Shown piece by piece: positions 34,027 to 43,335 of a DNA stretch of 64,000 nt. Positions within the stretch are counted from its first letter, which is position 1, and every line of letters begins with the position of its first letter. The notes beneath the pieces are model-generated. The model was not told where the DNA came from, ran no database searches, and worked only from the letters and a program-made list of their open reading frames with translations. Source of the DNA: Sipunculus nudus. Lineage: Eukaryota; Annelida; Sipuncula; Golfingiida; Sipunculidae. The stretch spans positions 1,065,001 through 1,129,000 of the forward strand of contig JAPPUL010000068.1 of NCBI GenBank assembly GCA_026874595.1, given 5' to 3'. Made by a program: the position numbers and the translations under genes.

Positions 34027-35112
34027 ATGTACAAAATAGAAAAGGAAGGGAGCTATAAAAAAGAGCGGGTAGGAAAGTTAAGTTTAAGGCGCGGAGTAAT
34101 AAAGACGCCGGAGTTTATGCCGGTGGGGACTCAAGGGATGGTAAAGCTACTAACGAGCGAAGAGCTTAAAGGGCTTGGGTATTCTATAATGCTTTCTAAT
34201 GCCTATCATCTATACCTAAGGCCAGGCCTAGATGTAATAAAGAGTTACGGGGGTCTGCACAAGTTTTCGAATTGGGAAGGGAACATACTAACAGACAGCG
34301 GCGGCTATCAAGGATATAGTTTGAGCGGCTTAAACAAGATAACAGATGAGGGGATAGAGTTCCGCTCCCATATAGATGGTACAAAACACATGTTCACGCC
34401 GAAGAAAGTGCTTGAGATACAAGAGGTATTGAGTTCGGAGATAGTGATGCCATTGGATGTATGTCTTGGGGTGGATGCAAGTTATGAGGAGGCAAGGGAG
34501 GGGGTAAAGCGTACACGAAGGTGGGGATTTGAGTCAAAAGAGTATTCAAAGGGCAAAGATTATATATTATTTGGCATAGTGCAAGGGCACTTTCATAAAG
34601 ATTTACGAGAAGAGAGTATAAGGGATTTTGTAGAGATGGATTTAAAAGGTTATGCAATAGGCGGACTTAGCGTAGGAGAGGCAAAGAGCTTAAGCGAGGA
34701 GATATTAGAAATATCAACGAATTTATTGCCGAAAGACAAACCCCGCTATCTGATGGGAATAGGCAAGCCAAAAGACATAATAAAAGGGGTATCAGAGGGA
34801 GTAGATTTATTTGACTCAGTGTACCCGACACGGGTTGGAAGAAACGGGAGTGTGTTTACGAAAGCGGGAACATTAATACTAAAGAACAAAGCAAATAGAT
34901 ATTCTCAAAAGCCGATAGAAGAGGGATGTGGTTGTGCTGTATGTAAAAAGTATACAAGAGGCTATCTAAATCATCTATTCAAATCGGGGGAGATATTGGG
35001 TCCGAGGCTTGCAAGCTATCATAATTTATATTATATGAAGGAGCTTATGCAAGAAATAAGGGAGACAATATCGAGTGATAGTTTTGGACAAAGGTATAAG
35101 GATTGGTTATAA
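34027..35112 (+). CDS. tgt: Queuine tRNA-ribosyltransferase
   Basis: TGT exchanges guanine-34 for preQ1 in tRNAs with GUN anticodons. In the 361-residue barrel the general acid Asp90 (TDSGGYQ), the nucleophile Asp263 (LFDSVYPTR), the GGLSVGE loop and the zinc site Cys301/Cys303/Cys306/His332 are all present. Unusual points: PLDVC at 142-146, where DEC is usual, and VQGH at 185-188 in place of VQGG/VQGS. The start directly follows a repeat array carrying the ribosome binding site. Confidence 0.93.
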   Translation: MYKIEKEGSYKKERVGKLSLRRGVIKTPEFMPVGTQGMVKLLTSEELKGLGYSIMLSNAYHLYLRPGLDVIKSYGGLHKFSNWEGNILTDSGGYQGYSLSGLNKITDEGIEFRSHIDGTKHMFTPKKVLEIQEVLSSEIVMPLDVCLGVDASYEEAREGVKRTRRWGFESKEYSKGKDYILFGIVQGHFHKDLREESIRDFVEMDLKGYAIGGLSVGEAKSLSEEILEISTNLLPKDKPRYLMGIGKPKDIIKGVSEGVDLFDSVYPTRVGRNGSVFTKAGTLILKNKANRYSQKPIEEGCGCAVCKKYTRGYLNHLFKSGEILGPRLASYHNLYYMKELMQEIRETISSDSFGQRYKDWL

Positions 35113-35205
35113 GGGAGAGAGAGTGATAAGACGGGGGCGATAAGGTATGATTTAAGGATATATAGGATAAGGATATAAATATAAGATTATAAAAGGAGGC
35201 AAAAG

Positions 35206-35826
35206 TTGTATATAGAAGGCAGTTTCAAGGGATATATAGAAGATTTGGGTTCCAAAAAGTCAAGTCCTGGTGGAGGTAGCGTAGCAGCGCTTACAGGTTT
35301 ACAGGGGATATTGTTGGTGCTAATGGTGTGCAATTTGACACTAGGGAAGAAAAGATATAAAGGGGTTGAGGCCGAGGTAGAAGGAATACGTAAAAGAGCA
35401 GAGGGAGTCAAGCGCTTTTTCATGGATAAGCTAGACGAAGATGTTTTGGTATTCCAAGAGATAATGAAGTCCTATAAGCTTTCGGAAGCAGAGCGTGAGA
35501 TAGGTATAAAGCAGGCATTGCTTAAGGGGGCATTATTCTCGCTTAGGATGGCAGAGGAGGGGTTAAAGGTTTTGGAGTATGCGATGTTAGTGGGCCGGCT
35601 AGGGAATATAAATGTAAAAAGCGATGCCTACATAGGCCTTATGCATGGACAACTTAGCATAGAATCAAGTTTTACAAACGTGTTAATAAATCTGGAAGGG
35701 ATAAAGGAAGAAGGGATCCATCTAGATTTTGCCCAAAAGATGGGAAAGATAGTAGAGAAAGCAAAGAAGCTAACAGAAGATAAAGACACATTATTTAAAG
35801 AATACAAGGCAGGCAAGATATTATGA
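35206..35826 (+). CDS. Cyclodeaminase-family protein, probable methenyl-THF cyclohydrolase (FchA type)
   Basis: A 206-residue helical protein of the formiminotransferase-cyclodeaminase C-terminal family (PF04961): PGGGSVAALTG at 21-31 and LDEDVLVFQEIM at about 78-89. The same family includes stand-alone methenyltetrahydrofolate cyclohydrolase (FchA) of acetogens, of the same length. It overlaps by 4 nt a folD gene whose cyclohydrolase lysine is missing, so FchA activity is the more attractive reading; formimino-THF cyclodeaminase is the alternative. The start is TTG with a perfect AAAGGAGG five to six bases upstream. Cytosolic. Confidence 0.82.
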   Translation: MYIEGSFKGYIEDLGSKKSSPGGGSVAALTGLQGILLVLMVCNLTLGKKRYKGVEAEVEGIRKRAEGVKRFFMDKLDEDVLVFQEIMKSYKLSEAEREIGIKQALLKGALFSLRMAEEGLKVLEYAMLVGRLGNINVKSDAYIGLMHGQLSIESSFTNVLINLEGIKEEGIHLDFAQKMGKIVEKAKKLTEDKDTLFKEYKAGKIL

Positions 35827-36683
35827 TATTATCGGGAAAAGAAGTATCCGAGGAGGTATTGCGTAGTTTAAAGGAGCGAGTATCGGGGTATGTTGATGTA
35901 GAGAGGCAACCGAAGGCAGTGCTAGTACAGATAGGAGAAGATGAGGCGAGCAAATGGTATAACAGGAGTATAGAGAAGACGTGTAAGAGGGTAGGGATAA
36001 AGAGCAAGGTAGAGGAATATGGGTTAGATATAAGTTTAGAAGAAGGGATTAAACGACTTAATGAGCTTAGTAAGGACTTTAGTGTATCAGGTATATTGTT
36101 GAATCAGCCCTTACCGGGTCATCTAAAAGGGTTATCAGAGTATATAGAATGTGGAAAGGACATAGAGGGTGTAAGCTCAGCGAGTATAGGCAAGCTATTG
36201 CTTGGTCAAAACAGTCATATTCCCTGCACAGCGATGTCGGTGATGAAGCTAATAGACTATTACGGGATAGAAGTTAGGGGCAAGCGAGTATGCATAGTGG
36301 GTCGTAGTAATATAGTGGGTAAACCGTTGGTGTCATTATTTAGCAAAGCAGATGCAACAGTTATATTATGCCATTCAAAGACAAAAGATATAGAGCAAGA
36401 GAGCAAGAGATCAGACATATTGGTAGCAGCGATAGGGCGGGCAAAACACATAACAAGAGAATGGATAAGAGAGGGTATGGTAGTGATTGACGTCGGGACA
36501 AATTATTTAGATGAGGGCTTATGTGGAGATGTTGATTATGAAGGGGTAAAAGATATAGTTAGTATGATAAGCCCTGTACCTGGGGGTGTTGGGATACTAA
36601 CTAATTTAATGCTAGTATCAAACATATTAGATGCCTACGAAGAGCAAGAAAGCAAAAATAAAGCAAAAATAAAGCAAAAATAA
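35823..36683 (+). CDS. folD: FolD-family methylene-THF dehydrogenase lacking the cyclohydrolase lysine
   Basis: A 286-residue FolD protein with an intact NADP-binding part: VGRSNIVGKPL (159-169), CHSKT, DVGTN. The folate site is altered. In the family motif YVxxK the lysine is replaced: Tyr46 is kept but the fourth residue after it is Ile50. VQLPLP reads LNQPLP (Asn94 for Gln), KDVDG reads KDIEG (112-116), and PGGVGPMT reads PGGVGILT. It should still be a dehydrogenase of 5,10-methylene-THF; hydrolysis of methenyl-THF is likely done by the overlapping upstream gene. The C-terminus SKNKAKIKQK is made by an 11-bp DNA repeat. Confidence 0.88.
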   Translation: MILSGKEVSEEVLRSLKERVSGYVDVERQPKAVLVQIGEDEASKWYNRSIEKTCKRVGIKSKVEEYGLDISLEEGIKRLNELSKDFSVSGILLNQPLPGHLKGLSEYIECGKDIEGVSSASIGKLLLGQNSHIPCTAMSVMKLIDYYGIEVRGKRVCIVGRSNIVGKPLVSLFSKADATVILCHSKTKDIEQESKRSDILVAAIGRAKHITREWIREGMVVIDVGTNYLDEGLCGDVDYEGVKDIVSMISPVPGGVGILTNLMLVSNILDAYEEQESKNKAKIKQK

Positions 36684-36694
36684 AGCAAAAATAA
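36651..36694 (+). repeat. 11-bp tandem repeat across the folD stop codon
   Basis: Four exact copies of AGCAAAAATAA plus a degenerate fifth. Because 11 is not a multiple of three, the copies are read in successive frames, giving the folD tail and then the TAA stop in the third copy. Copy-number change would alter the protein end by a few residues. Confidence 0.95.
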
Positions 36695-36716
36695 AGTAAA
36701 AAATAAAGGGTGTAGT

Positions 36717-37721
36717 TTAGTTAACAAAAGAGTTAATATTCTTGATAATACTTTTGGAATTAGAAACAGCATTTTTGACATCAAAGCCCTTAGTACCAAT
36801 TATATAGTTGTTAATGAATCCAAAAGAGAGGAATGAATTTTCGAGAGGATCAAAGAAGACAGATATATTCTTGTCCGAATGTTTTTTCCTAAGCTCCAAG
36901 AAGTCCTTGTACTTGTTAAAAGCATTTTTTAAAGCTTGTTGATTTTGGAATTTAGCTATAAAGATATATGGCGACTCTTTTTTATTGTTTAAGTTAGAAT
37001 CATAAAAGACCTGATAAACGTTTTTGAAAAGAGGCTGGGAGTCGAAGTTAGCGAAATAAAAACGTCTTTTGAAAGGGATAATATTTTGTTTAGGGAATAT
37101 GGAGAAAGTGTCTAAAGTATTTTTGTCTTGAGGGGTAATGTTAGAAATACGCTTAGCAAGAGCAAGTAGCAAGTTATTGAATTCCTTAACGGAGCTTTGC
37201 AGTTCTAATTTAACATAATATTTATTTTTCCAAAAAGAGAGAGTAGTGCCTTCTAAGTAGCCTTGATTTTTAATATCGATAAAGTTGTAAGAGGGGTTTC
37301 GTTCGCTGCTATAAATCCCAAAGGCCTGGATGGGACTATTCATATCATAAACATATAAAATAAACTTAGCCTTTTTATGAACTTTGTGAGAGATTTCAAG
37401 GTAAGCACATTCAACGAAGCCATGGTTTTTGATGTATCCGTCTGCAGCCCCATTAATCTTCTCAAACAAACTATCCTGGTCTAATATAGCATAAGAATTA
37501 ATATTGTAATTAGTTAAGACGTCTTTATTCTTGATAGCAGTTAGTAAGGAAGTGTTATTAGGCAAAACGTCAATAGGCTTAACGTTTTTTAATTGCTCAA
37601 TTGCAAGGTCTTGTTCTTTAACAGATTTAGGTTTACGCTCAGAACAGGCGGAGAAATAAAATAAAGTAAAAATAGCATAAAAAATAAAAAGAAATAAAGA
37701 TAAAATAGGCTTTGCAAACAT
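36717..37721 (-). CDS. DUF6599-like lipoprotein
   Basis: A 334-residue exported protein with a signal ending at a lipobox (FYFSAC, Cys26). The middle shows FEKINGAADGYIKNHGFVECAYLE, LYVYDMNSPIQAFGIY and LEGTTLSFWKNKYYVKLE, the pattern I associate with DUF6599 proteins of unknown function. The product is rich in Asn, Phe and Lys, in keeping with its direction against the local skew. It probably sits on the periplasmic face of a membrane. Confidence 0.7.
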   Translation of the reverse strand: MFAKPILSLFLFIFYAIFTLFYFSACSERKPKSVKEQDLAIEQLKNVKPIDVLPNNTSLLTAIKNKDVLTNYNINSYAILDQDSLFEKINGAADGYIKNHGFVECAYLEISHKVHKKAKFILYVYDMNSPIQAFGIYSSERNPSYNFIDIKNQGYLEGTTLSFWKNKYYVKLELQSSVKEFNNLLLALAKRISNITPQDKNTLDTFSIFPKQNIIPFKRRFYFANFDSQPLFKNVYQVFYDSNLNNKKESPYIFIAKFQNQQALKNAFNKYKDFLELRKKHSDKNISVFFDPLENSFLSFGFINNYIIGTKGFDVKNAVSNSKSIIKNINSFVN

Positions 37722-37842
37722 AAAAATAATCCTTATACTAATATAGGTAAAATATATATATTATATATAATATATGAAATAGAAGTAATTACAAAAGTAA
37801 TTTAGTAAAAAAAAAGATATGCTAAAACAGGAAGGGAAAATA

Positions 37843-38145
37843 ATGAAAAATGTAATAATAGTGGTAGTGATGATAATGGTAGCATTTACAATGCTTGAGT
37901 GTGGGAAGGGGCTAAAGAGCAAAGCGCCAGAAGTAGGAGAAGGGGATATAAATGTAGTAATAAAACATATGATATATTATAAGAAAAAATATAATGCAGA
38001 AGAGACCCCCGCTTTGAAAGAGCAATATAGGCAATTGTATTTAAAATATAAAAAGAGTTACAAAGATCATAAAGATAAGCAAAAAGAAGAGGCTTTGAAG
38101 AAAGCTAAGGCAAAAGAAAAAGAGGTGGAAAAAAAGCTAGAATAA
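37843..38145 (+). CDS. Small lipoprotein with a charged tail
   Basis: A 100-residue protein starting MKNVIIVVVMIMVAF with a lipobox-like FTMLEC (Cys15). The rest is helical and very rich in Lys and Glu (tail KKAKAKEKEVEKK), likely a coiled coil or disordered rod. The start at 37843 is preferred over an in-frame ATG at 37819 because GGAAGGG precedes it at good spacing. Family not recognised. Confidence 0.65.
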   Translation: MKNVIIVVVMIMVAFTMLECGKGLKSKAPEVGEGDINVVIKHMIYYKKKYNAEETPALKEQYRQLYLKYKKSYKDHKDKQKEEALKKAKAKEKEVEKKLE

Positions 38146-38223
38146 AGCAATGCAGGATAAGTCAGGCAGGGTAAGTTATTTAAAGATTTAAAGGATGAGG
38201 CTTTTAAAGAAAAGAGCTTATAT

Positions 38224-38979
38224 TTATTCAGAATTTAAGGTTTTTTGTAAATTAGCAATCCAGCTGTCATGTCCCCAGGTGTCGATGTATAATTGTATAG
38301 CAGAGTCGGCTTTGGCAAAGTGTCTAGTTTTGTGAGTAGTTTTAATCCAAAGTCTAAGAGCTTTTTGGTTGTTGTTGTTTTTATAAGGGTAATCTTTAAG
38401 GTAAAAAAATGCCCTTTTATAGTCTTTCAGCAAGTAATAATTGTCTGCAACATTGACAAGGATTTCCTTGTCATCATTCATTTTCCGTAAAGCAAAAGCA
38501 CGTAAAAAGAAGTAGTTTGCCGCTTTGTACTTTTTAGCATATTGCTGAGTAAGAGCATATCGATAGTTGTTAAGATAAGAGTTTCCTTCTTTGACACGGA
38601 CAATCATACTAAGATACTTAGCAGACTTATCAAACTCTTTGTTCTCGTAATGGAAGTTTGCAAGGAATGTAAGGACTCTAACGGTGAGGCGAGGGTTTTT
38701 CTGAGCTTTTAGCAGGAGAGGGATACCATTCTTTTGGTCGTTTTTAGAACATAAAAGCTTACCCAGCACAAATTGTACCATGTTATTATAAGGGTCTTTT
38801 CTCAAAGCGGTTTTAAGTAGGAATATTTTCTGTCCTAAAGAATCTTCAGTAAGAGCTTGGTGTAATAGTTTCTCTACCTGTAAGGCTTTAGAATTATTTT
38901 GTCTTTGAGCAAACGTGGTAGTAAAAATTGTTAGGATAATAGTAAAAGCTAAATTAAATTTTATTATATAATGGTACAT
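38224..38979 (-). CDS. Exported TPR protein
   Basis: A 251-residue protein with a signal peptide (MYHYIIKFNLAFTIILTIFTTTFAQ) followed by tetratricopeptide-like helical repeats: FVLGKLLCSKNDQKNGIPLL, FLANFHYENKEFDKSAKYL, NVADNYYLLKDYKRAFFYL. It is probably a periplasmic scaffold. The start is put at 38979 (ATG after GAGG) although the frame extends to a TTG at 38991. It lies six bases after the methyltransferase gene, on the same strand. Confidence 0.75.
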   Translation of the reverse strand: MYHYIIKFNLAFTIILTIFTTTFAQRQNNSKALQVEKLLHQALTEDSLGQKIFLLKTALRKDPYNNMVQFVLGKLLCSKNDQKNGIPLLLKAQKNPRLTVRVLTFLANFHYENKEFDKSAKYLSMIVRVKEGNSYLNNYRYALTQQYAKKYKAANYFFLRAFALRKMNDDKEILVNVADNYYLLKDYKRAFFYLKDYPYKNNNNQKALRLWIKTTHKTRHFAKADSAIQLYIDTWGHDSWIANLQKTLNSE

Positions 38980-38997
38980 ATAGAACCTCAAACATAA

Positions 38998-39888
38998 TTA
39001 AGTTGAATATTTTTTTTGTGCAAGAAAAAGCATCACATCACCAAGATTAAATTGTTTAACAAGTTTGTCAAAAGCGGATTTAACAAATTTGTTTTTATTC
39101 TTCTCAATAGGTATAGCTCCCCAGGAGAGCTTTTTATGTATAAAGAATCCCTTTTTTTGTAAAAGTTGAGCTAATGTCTTTTTAGAGAATAGAAAAAGAT
39201 GTTCTTTAATGGCACTTCTCCAGGAAGAGCGATATATTTTAGCAAACAGACCATCGACATTAGGAGTAGTGATAATAACAAACCCCCCGGGTATAGTAAT
39301 GCGATAAATTTCATCAAGCAAAGCAGCAGGATCGTTTACATGTTCGATTAGATGAGATAGATGGACGACATTGAAGAAATTCGACTGAAAAGCAGCTTGT
39401 TGTAAAGGTGTAGAAATTATATTAAGTTTGAAGTTCGAGCGAGCGTAATCGGCAGAACGCTTACAGATTTCAACACCGAAAGTAAGCCAGTCTTGCTTTT
39501 TCATGTAATTGAGAAGAAGACCTGTTGCACACCCGATATCAAGGAATCGTTTTGGGTGAGAAAATTGCCTAGAAATATGATTAAAATTGATGTCTTTTAA
39601 AGATAATTTCATAAGCTTGAAGAAGGCGTTTTGGTTTTCAATTTCATATTCGAAGTACTCATCATTATATATATCAAAAGTTTCTTTTTGCGATGGCTGA
39701 GGGTTTTGGTAAACAAACTCACAAGAGCTACATTTAACATAAAAAAAGTCGTGGCAAGAGAAAAACGGTGAGCTTAAAGAAGAGCCACAAATCTTACAGC
39801 TAATAAAGTTGTTGTTTTCATATAAAGAGCTAGAGAGTTTTTGTATAGTATTTTGTTTGATATCGTTTTCTGATATAATATTTCCCAA
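38998..39888 (-). CDS. SAM methyltransferase with N-terminal zinc finger
   Basis: A 296-residue protein. An N-terminal four-Cys zinc finger (CKICG at about 36-40, CSSC at about 54-57) precedes a class I methyltransferase domain with FLDIGCATGLLLNYM and VVHLSHLIEHVNDP. This architecture is frequent in enzymes that modify sugars or surface polysaccharides (Methyltransf_23 with a C-methyltransferase-like finger). Substrate unknown. TTG start is tentative. Confidence 0.75.
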   Translation of the reverse strand: MGNIISENDIKQNTIQKLSSSLYENNNFISCKICGSSLSSPFFSCHDFFYVKCSSCEFVYQNPQPSQKETFDIYNDEYFEYEIENQNAFFKLMKLSLKDINFNHISRQFSHPKRFLDIGCATGLLLNYMKKQDWLTFGVEICKRSADYARSNFKLNIISTPLQQAAFQSNFFNVVHLSHLIEHVNDPAALLDEIYRITIPGGFVIITTPNVDGLFAKIYRSSWRSAIKEHLFLFSKKTLAQLLQKKGFFIHKKLSWGAIPIEKNKNKFVKSAFDKLVKQFNLGDVMLFLAQKKYST

Positions 39889-40170
39889 GACATTAAATCC
39901 TTTTATAAAAAATAGTGTTGCAAAGCGTTTTATATATATAAAGAGTATAATTTATAAACCCTAAAGTCAGCAAAAGACAAATAGAATTAATAAACATAAA
40001 AATCTTTACGGATGAGTATTTAATACTGAGTAACGGCCGAGGATAAAAAAGCTAAAGTAATAATAATGCAGTATACAGATATAATTTACTTTGGAGAATA
40101 GCTTTAAGACACTATATAGCTATGACGTTGTCTTTATAATAAGTAGAATGAGCTTAAAGTTATAAAGGGC

Positions 40171-40464
40171 TTATTTTTCATCTGATTGTTTTTGAGGTTT
40201 CATATAGGTCTCAATCCAAGAGGGAGAAGTTAAAACATCCCAAGCGATAGCAACCCGTTTTCTAATACCATAATCGGGATGTTTTATTTCAAGATAGACA
40301 AAAACGCCGATAGAAAATAAGAATAGAAAGACTAAAATTAAGATAGGGACAATAAGAAAGGTTCTAGTTACTCTTTGTTTCTTTATAGGAAACTCACACT
40401 TCCTACAGTATTTATGTTTAACGGTATTCACAAGCCCACATTTTGGACAAATAACATGTTGCAT
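40171..40464 (-). CDS. Zinc-ribbon single-pass membrane protein
   Basis: A 97-residue protein: an N-terminal zinc ribbon (CPKCGL at 6-11, CRKCEF at 20-25), one transmembrane helix (about 36-60, LIVPILILVFLFLFSIG) and a short polar tail. Function unknown. It stands alone; about 280 bases upstream of the preceding methyltransferase start hold no gene. Confidence 0.65.
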   Translation of the reverse strand: MQHVICPKCGLVNTVKHKYCRKCEFPIKKQRVTRTFLIVPILILVFLFLFSIGVFVYLEIKHPDYGIRKRVAIAWDVLTSPSWIETYMKPQKQSDEK

Positions 40465-40606
40465 AATAAAACGGCAATAAAACTGGTAATGTTAATTATA
40501 TAATTATCTATAAAACGTTTAAGGAAGTAAAGCTAAAAAAGCAAAATACTTCCTTAAGTATATATAATGAACTAATTAGAAATGTCAAAACTAGGATTTA
40601 ACTAAA

Positions 40607-42553
40607 CTAACTTTGGCTTACCGCCTCCTGTATTTTAGTAATTATAGAAGGATCTTCAAGAGTAGAAGTATCCTGAGTAATTTCATCTCCTTTAGCAATA
40701 GCTCTTAACAATCGACGCATTACTTTTCCGCTACGAGTTTTGGGCAAACCAGGTACTATAGTAATAGAGTCGGCCTTAGCAAAAGCGCCAATGTTTTTGG
40801 TAAGTAAAGCATTTATCTCTCCTCGAACCTTAGCAGATTCCTCATCATGTCCAAGTACAACATAAGCTACAATAGCTTCCCCTTTAATACTATCTGGTCT
40901 TCCAACAACAGCCACTTCTGCAACGTTGTTATGTTCACCAATTGCAGACTCAATCTCAGCAGTGCCTATCCTATGTCCGCTAACATTAAGTACATCATCC
41001 ACCCGGCCCGTTATCCATATATATCCATCAGCATCTTTATATGCTCCATCCCCACTAAAATACACTGCCTTACCATTCTTTTTTGCTTGACTGAAATAAT
41101 TAGTCTCAAACCGCTTTGGATCTCCCCATATAGTCCTTAGCATCGAAGGCCAAGGCCTTGTTATGCATAAAAGCCCTTTTTGATTATTTGCCATCGGATT
41201 TCCGTCTTTATCTATTATCTCAGCAATTATTCCCGGCAGTGGGAACGTTGCCGAGCCTGGTTTTGTCGGCGTTGCGCCCGGAAGCGGCGTTATCATATGA
41301 CCTCCTGTTTCTGTTTGCCACCACGTATCTACTATTGCACAACGTCCACCGCCGATACTTTCATGATACCATAACCAAGCATCCGGATTTATCGGCTCGC
41401 CCACCGTCCCAAGAATTTTAATCGAACTTAAATCATACTTTTTAGGTTCCTCGGCTCCTACCTTATGTAATAATCTTATCGCCGTTGGGGCTGTGTAAAA
41501 TTGGTTTACTTTATACTCATCAATCATCTTCCACCATCTGCCCGCATCCGGATAAGTTGGCACACCTTCGTACATTATTGTAGTCCCGCCGCAAGCTAAT
41601 GGCCCGTACACTATATATGTGTGTCCTGTGACCCAGCCTATGTCTGCGCTGCACCAGTATATGTCCTCTTCCTTTAAATCAAATACCCATTTCATCGTAA
41701 GTTGTGCCCATAATATATATCCTGCTTGAGAGTGCTGTACCCCTTTAGGTTTTCCTGTGCTCCCTGACGTGTATAATAAAAATAGGGGGTCTTCACTGTC
41801 CATTGGCTCTATCTCACAACTTTCACTTGCCTCCTCTATGTGTTCATGATACCAATAATCTCGTCCCACCTGCATGTTTATTTGTGCCTTGTTGCGCCTT
41901 ACCACTATCACTTGCTTTATACTTTCGCATCCACCGGCTAAAGCCTCGTCTGCTATCGTTTTTAATATGTGTGGAGCTCCTCGCCTGTGTCCGCCATCTG
42001 CTGTTATTAATGTAGTTGCTCGGGCATCTTCTATACGATCTCGTAAGCTCTCTGCAGAAAAACCGCCAAATACTACCGAATGTATTGCCCCTATCCTAGC
42101 GCATGCTAGCATGAAATAGGGGAGTTCCGGTATCATCGGCAAATATAATACCACCCGATCGCCCTTCTTTACTCCGAATCTGTCCTTTAATAGCGAGGCT
42201 GCTTTGTTTACTCGTTTTGATAACTCTTTATATGTTATACTCTGTTTGTCACCAGGTTCCCCTTCAAATAGTATCGCTGGCTTATCTCCTTTATCTTTTA
42301 AATGTCTATCTACGCACTGCTGGCTTATGTTTAGCTTACCGCCTAAAAACCATTTGTAAAATGGTGCCTTACTCTCATCAAGTACTTTATCATAAGGCTT
42401 TATCCACTTTAGATTCTCTTTTGCATGCTTATCCCAAAAGCCTTCAAGATCCTCTTTCGCATCATTGTACATCCTGTGATACTCTTCCATGCTCTTTATT
42501 AGTGCTCTTGACGATAGCTCCTTATTCGGATTGAATATTTTTACTTCTGACAT
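40607..42553 (-). CDS. acs: Acetyl-CoA synthetase
   Basis: AMP-forming Acs activates acetate to acetyl-CoA. At 648 residues it is full length. It has the AMP-binding P-loop [11 protein letters not shown], the [13 protein letters not shown] region, [10 protein letters not shown], and the C-terminal [13 protein letters not shown] with the lysine that is acetylated in regulation. It lies at the downstream end of a - strand acetate cluster (DUF4212, symporter, DUF294 protein, exonuclease, acs). Confidence 0.97.
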   Translation of the reverse strand: MSEVKIFNPNKELSSRALIKSMEEYHRMYNDAKEDLEGFWDKHAKENLKWIKPYDKVLDESKAPFYKWFLGGKLNISQQCVDRHLKDKGDKPAILFEGEPGDKQSITYKELSKRVNKAASLLKDRFGVKKGDRVVLYLPMIPELPYFMLACARIGAIHSVVFGGFSAESLRDRIEDARATTLITADGGHRRGAPHILKTIADEALAGGCESIKQVIVVRRNKAQINMQVGRDYWYHEHIEEASESCEIEPMDSEDPLFLLYTSGSTGKPKGVQHSQAGYILWAQLTMKWVFDLKEEDIYWCSADIGWVTGHTYIVYGPLACGGTTIMYEGVPTYPDAGRWWKMIDEYKVNQFYTAPTAIRLLHKVGAEEPKKYDLSSIKILGTVGEPINPDAWLWYHESIGGGRCAIVDTWWQTETGGHMITPLPGATPTKPGSATFPLPGIIAEIIDKDGNPMANNQKGLLCITRPWPSMLRTIWGDPKRFETNYFSQAKKNGKAVYFSGDGAYKDADGYIWITGRVDDVLNVSGHRIGTAEIESAIGEHNNVAEVAVVGRPDSIKGEAIVAYVVLGHDEESAKVRGEINALLTKNIGAFAKADSITIVPGLPKTRSGKVMRRLLRAIAKGDEITQDTSTLEDPSIITKIQEAVSQS

Positions 42554-42664
42554 TGCTTTTTACTCCTCCTTTTATTTAACTTTCATTTTTTTTAAAACCT
42601 TTCTATATCCTGCCCACCTCATTCCTAATACCATCCCTACAAACCTACATAATAAACTCACATA

Positions 42665-43288
42665 TTACACTATCTTACCTCTTTTCCCCTGCAACTTTAA
42701 GAATATCATAGCCGCCATTATTGCATCATTTAAAGCATCATGTTTCTCAAGTATTGGCAGGTCAAGCTCTTGCATTATTCTGTCAAAACTCCTGTCATCC
42801 TCTGCCTCCTCACCACGCATAAGTCCTCTTTTATACTTTAGATACATTTGAGACACATCTATAACTTTGTTCGGCAGGCGTATACCTAGTAACTCCTTTA
42901 CATATTTATTTATTATTGCAACGTCAAACGATATATAATACCCGATTAACGGACAGGAGCGTATGTATTCAAGAAATTTATATATCCCCTCTTCTATACT
43001 TATCCCTCCTTCTAAATCTATATTCCTTAACCTGTGCACCTTTATACTATCTCCACCTACATTATCATCCGGCTTTATAAGCACTTCAAACTTCTCACTC
43101 TTTAATATCTTATTAGCATTTAGCTTTACTGCTCCTATCGACAGTATCTTGTCAGCTGCAGGATTAAGTCCTGTTGTCTCTGTATCAAATGATACGTATT
43201 CTCCCGATTTTACCGCATCATAAAGAAAACTATAATGTTTATCATGAAGCTGCCGTTTACCTAGATAATTAGTAAGTCTCCGTAACAA
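42665..43288 (-). CDS. DnaQ-like 3'-5' exonuclease
   Basis: A 207-residue DEDDh exonuclease: SFDTETTGLNPAADKILSIG (Exo I), LIGYYISFDVAIINKY (Exo II) and EKHDALNDAIMAAMIFL (Exo III with the His). Genes like this follow DUF294/CBS proteins in many acetate clusters; the biological reason is unclear. TTG start tentative. Confidence 0.88.
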   Translation of the reverse strand: MLRRLTNYLGKRQLHDKHYSFLYDAVKSGEYVSFDTETTGLNPAADKILSIGAVKLNANKILKSEKFEVLIKPDDNVGGDSIKVHRLRNIDLEGGISIEEGIYKFLEYIRSCPLIGYYISFDVAIINKYVKELLGIRLPNKVIDVSQMYLKYKRGLMRGEEAEDDRSFDRIMQELDLPILEKHDALNDAIMAAMIFLKLQGKRGKIV

Positions 43289-43304
43289 TTAACATTTTCC
43301 TTCT

Positions 43305-43335
43305 TTAATAAAGATATCCTAAATAAAGATATCCT
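43305..43335. repeat. 14-bp direct repeat between exonuclease and DUF294 genes
   Basis: Two adjacent copies of AATAAAGATATCCT lie in the short gap between the end of the DUF294 gene and the exonuclease start. Confidence 0.85.

Noticed and set aside
40007-40045. A string resembling the 16S rRNA GATGAGTA...GAGTAACG region
   Set aside because: Only a few short words match; nothing around it continues as rRNA, and the spacing is wrong.
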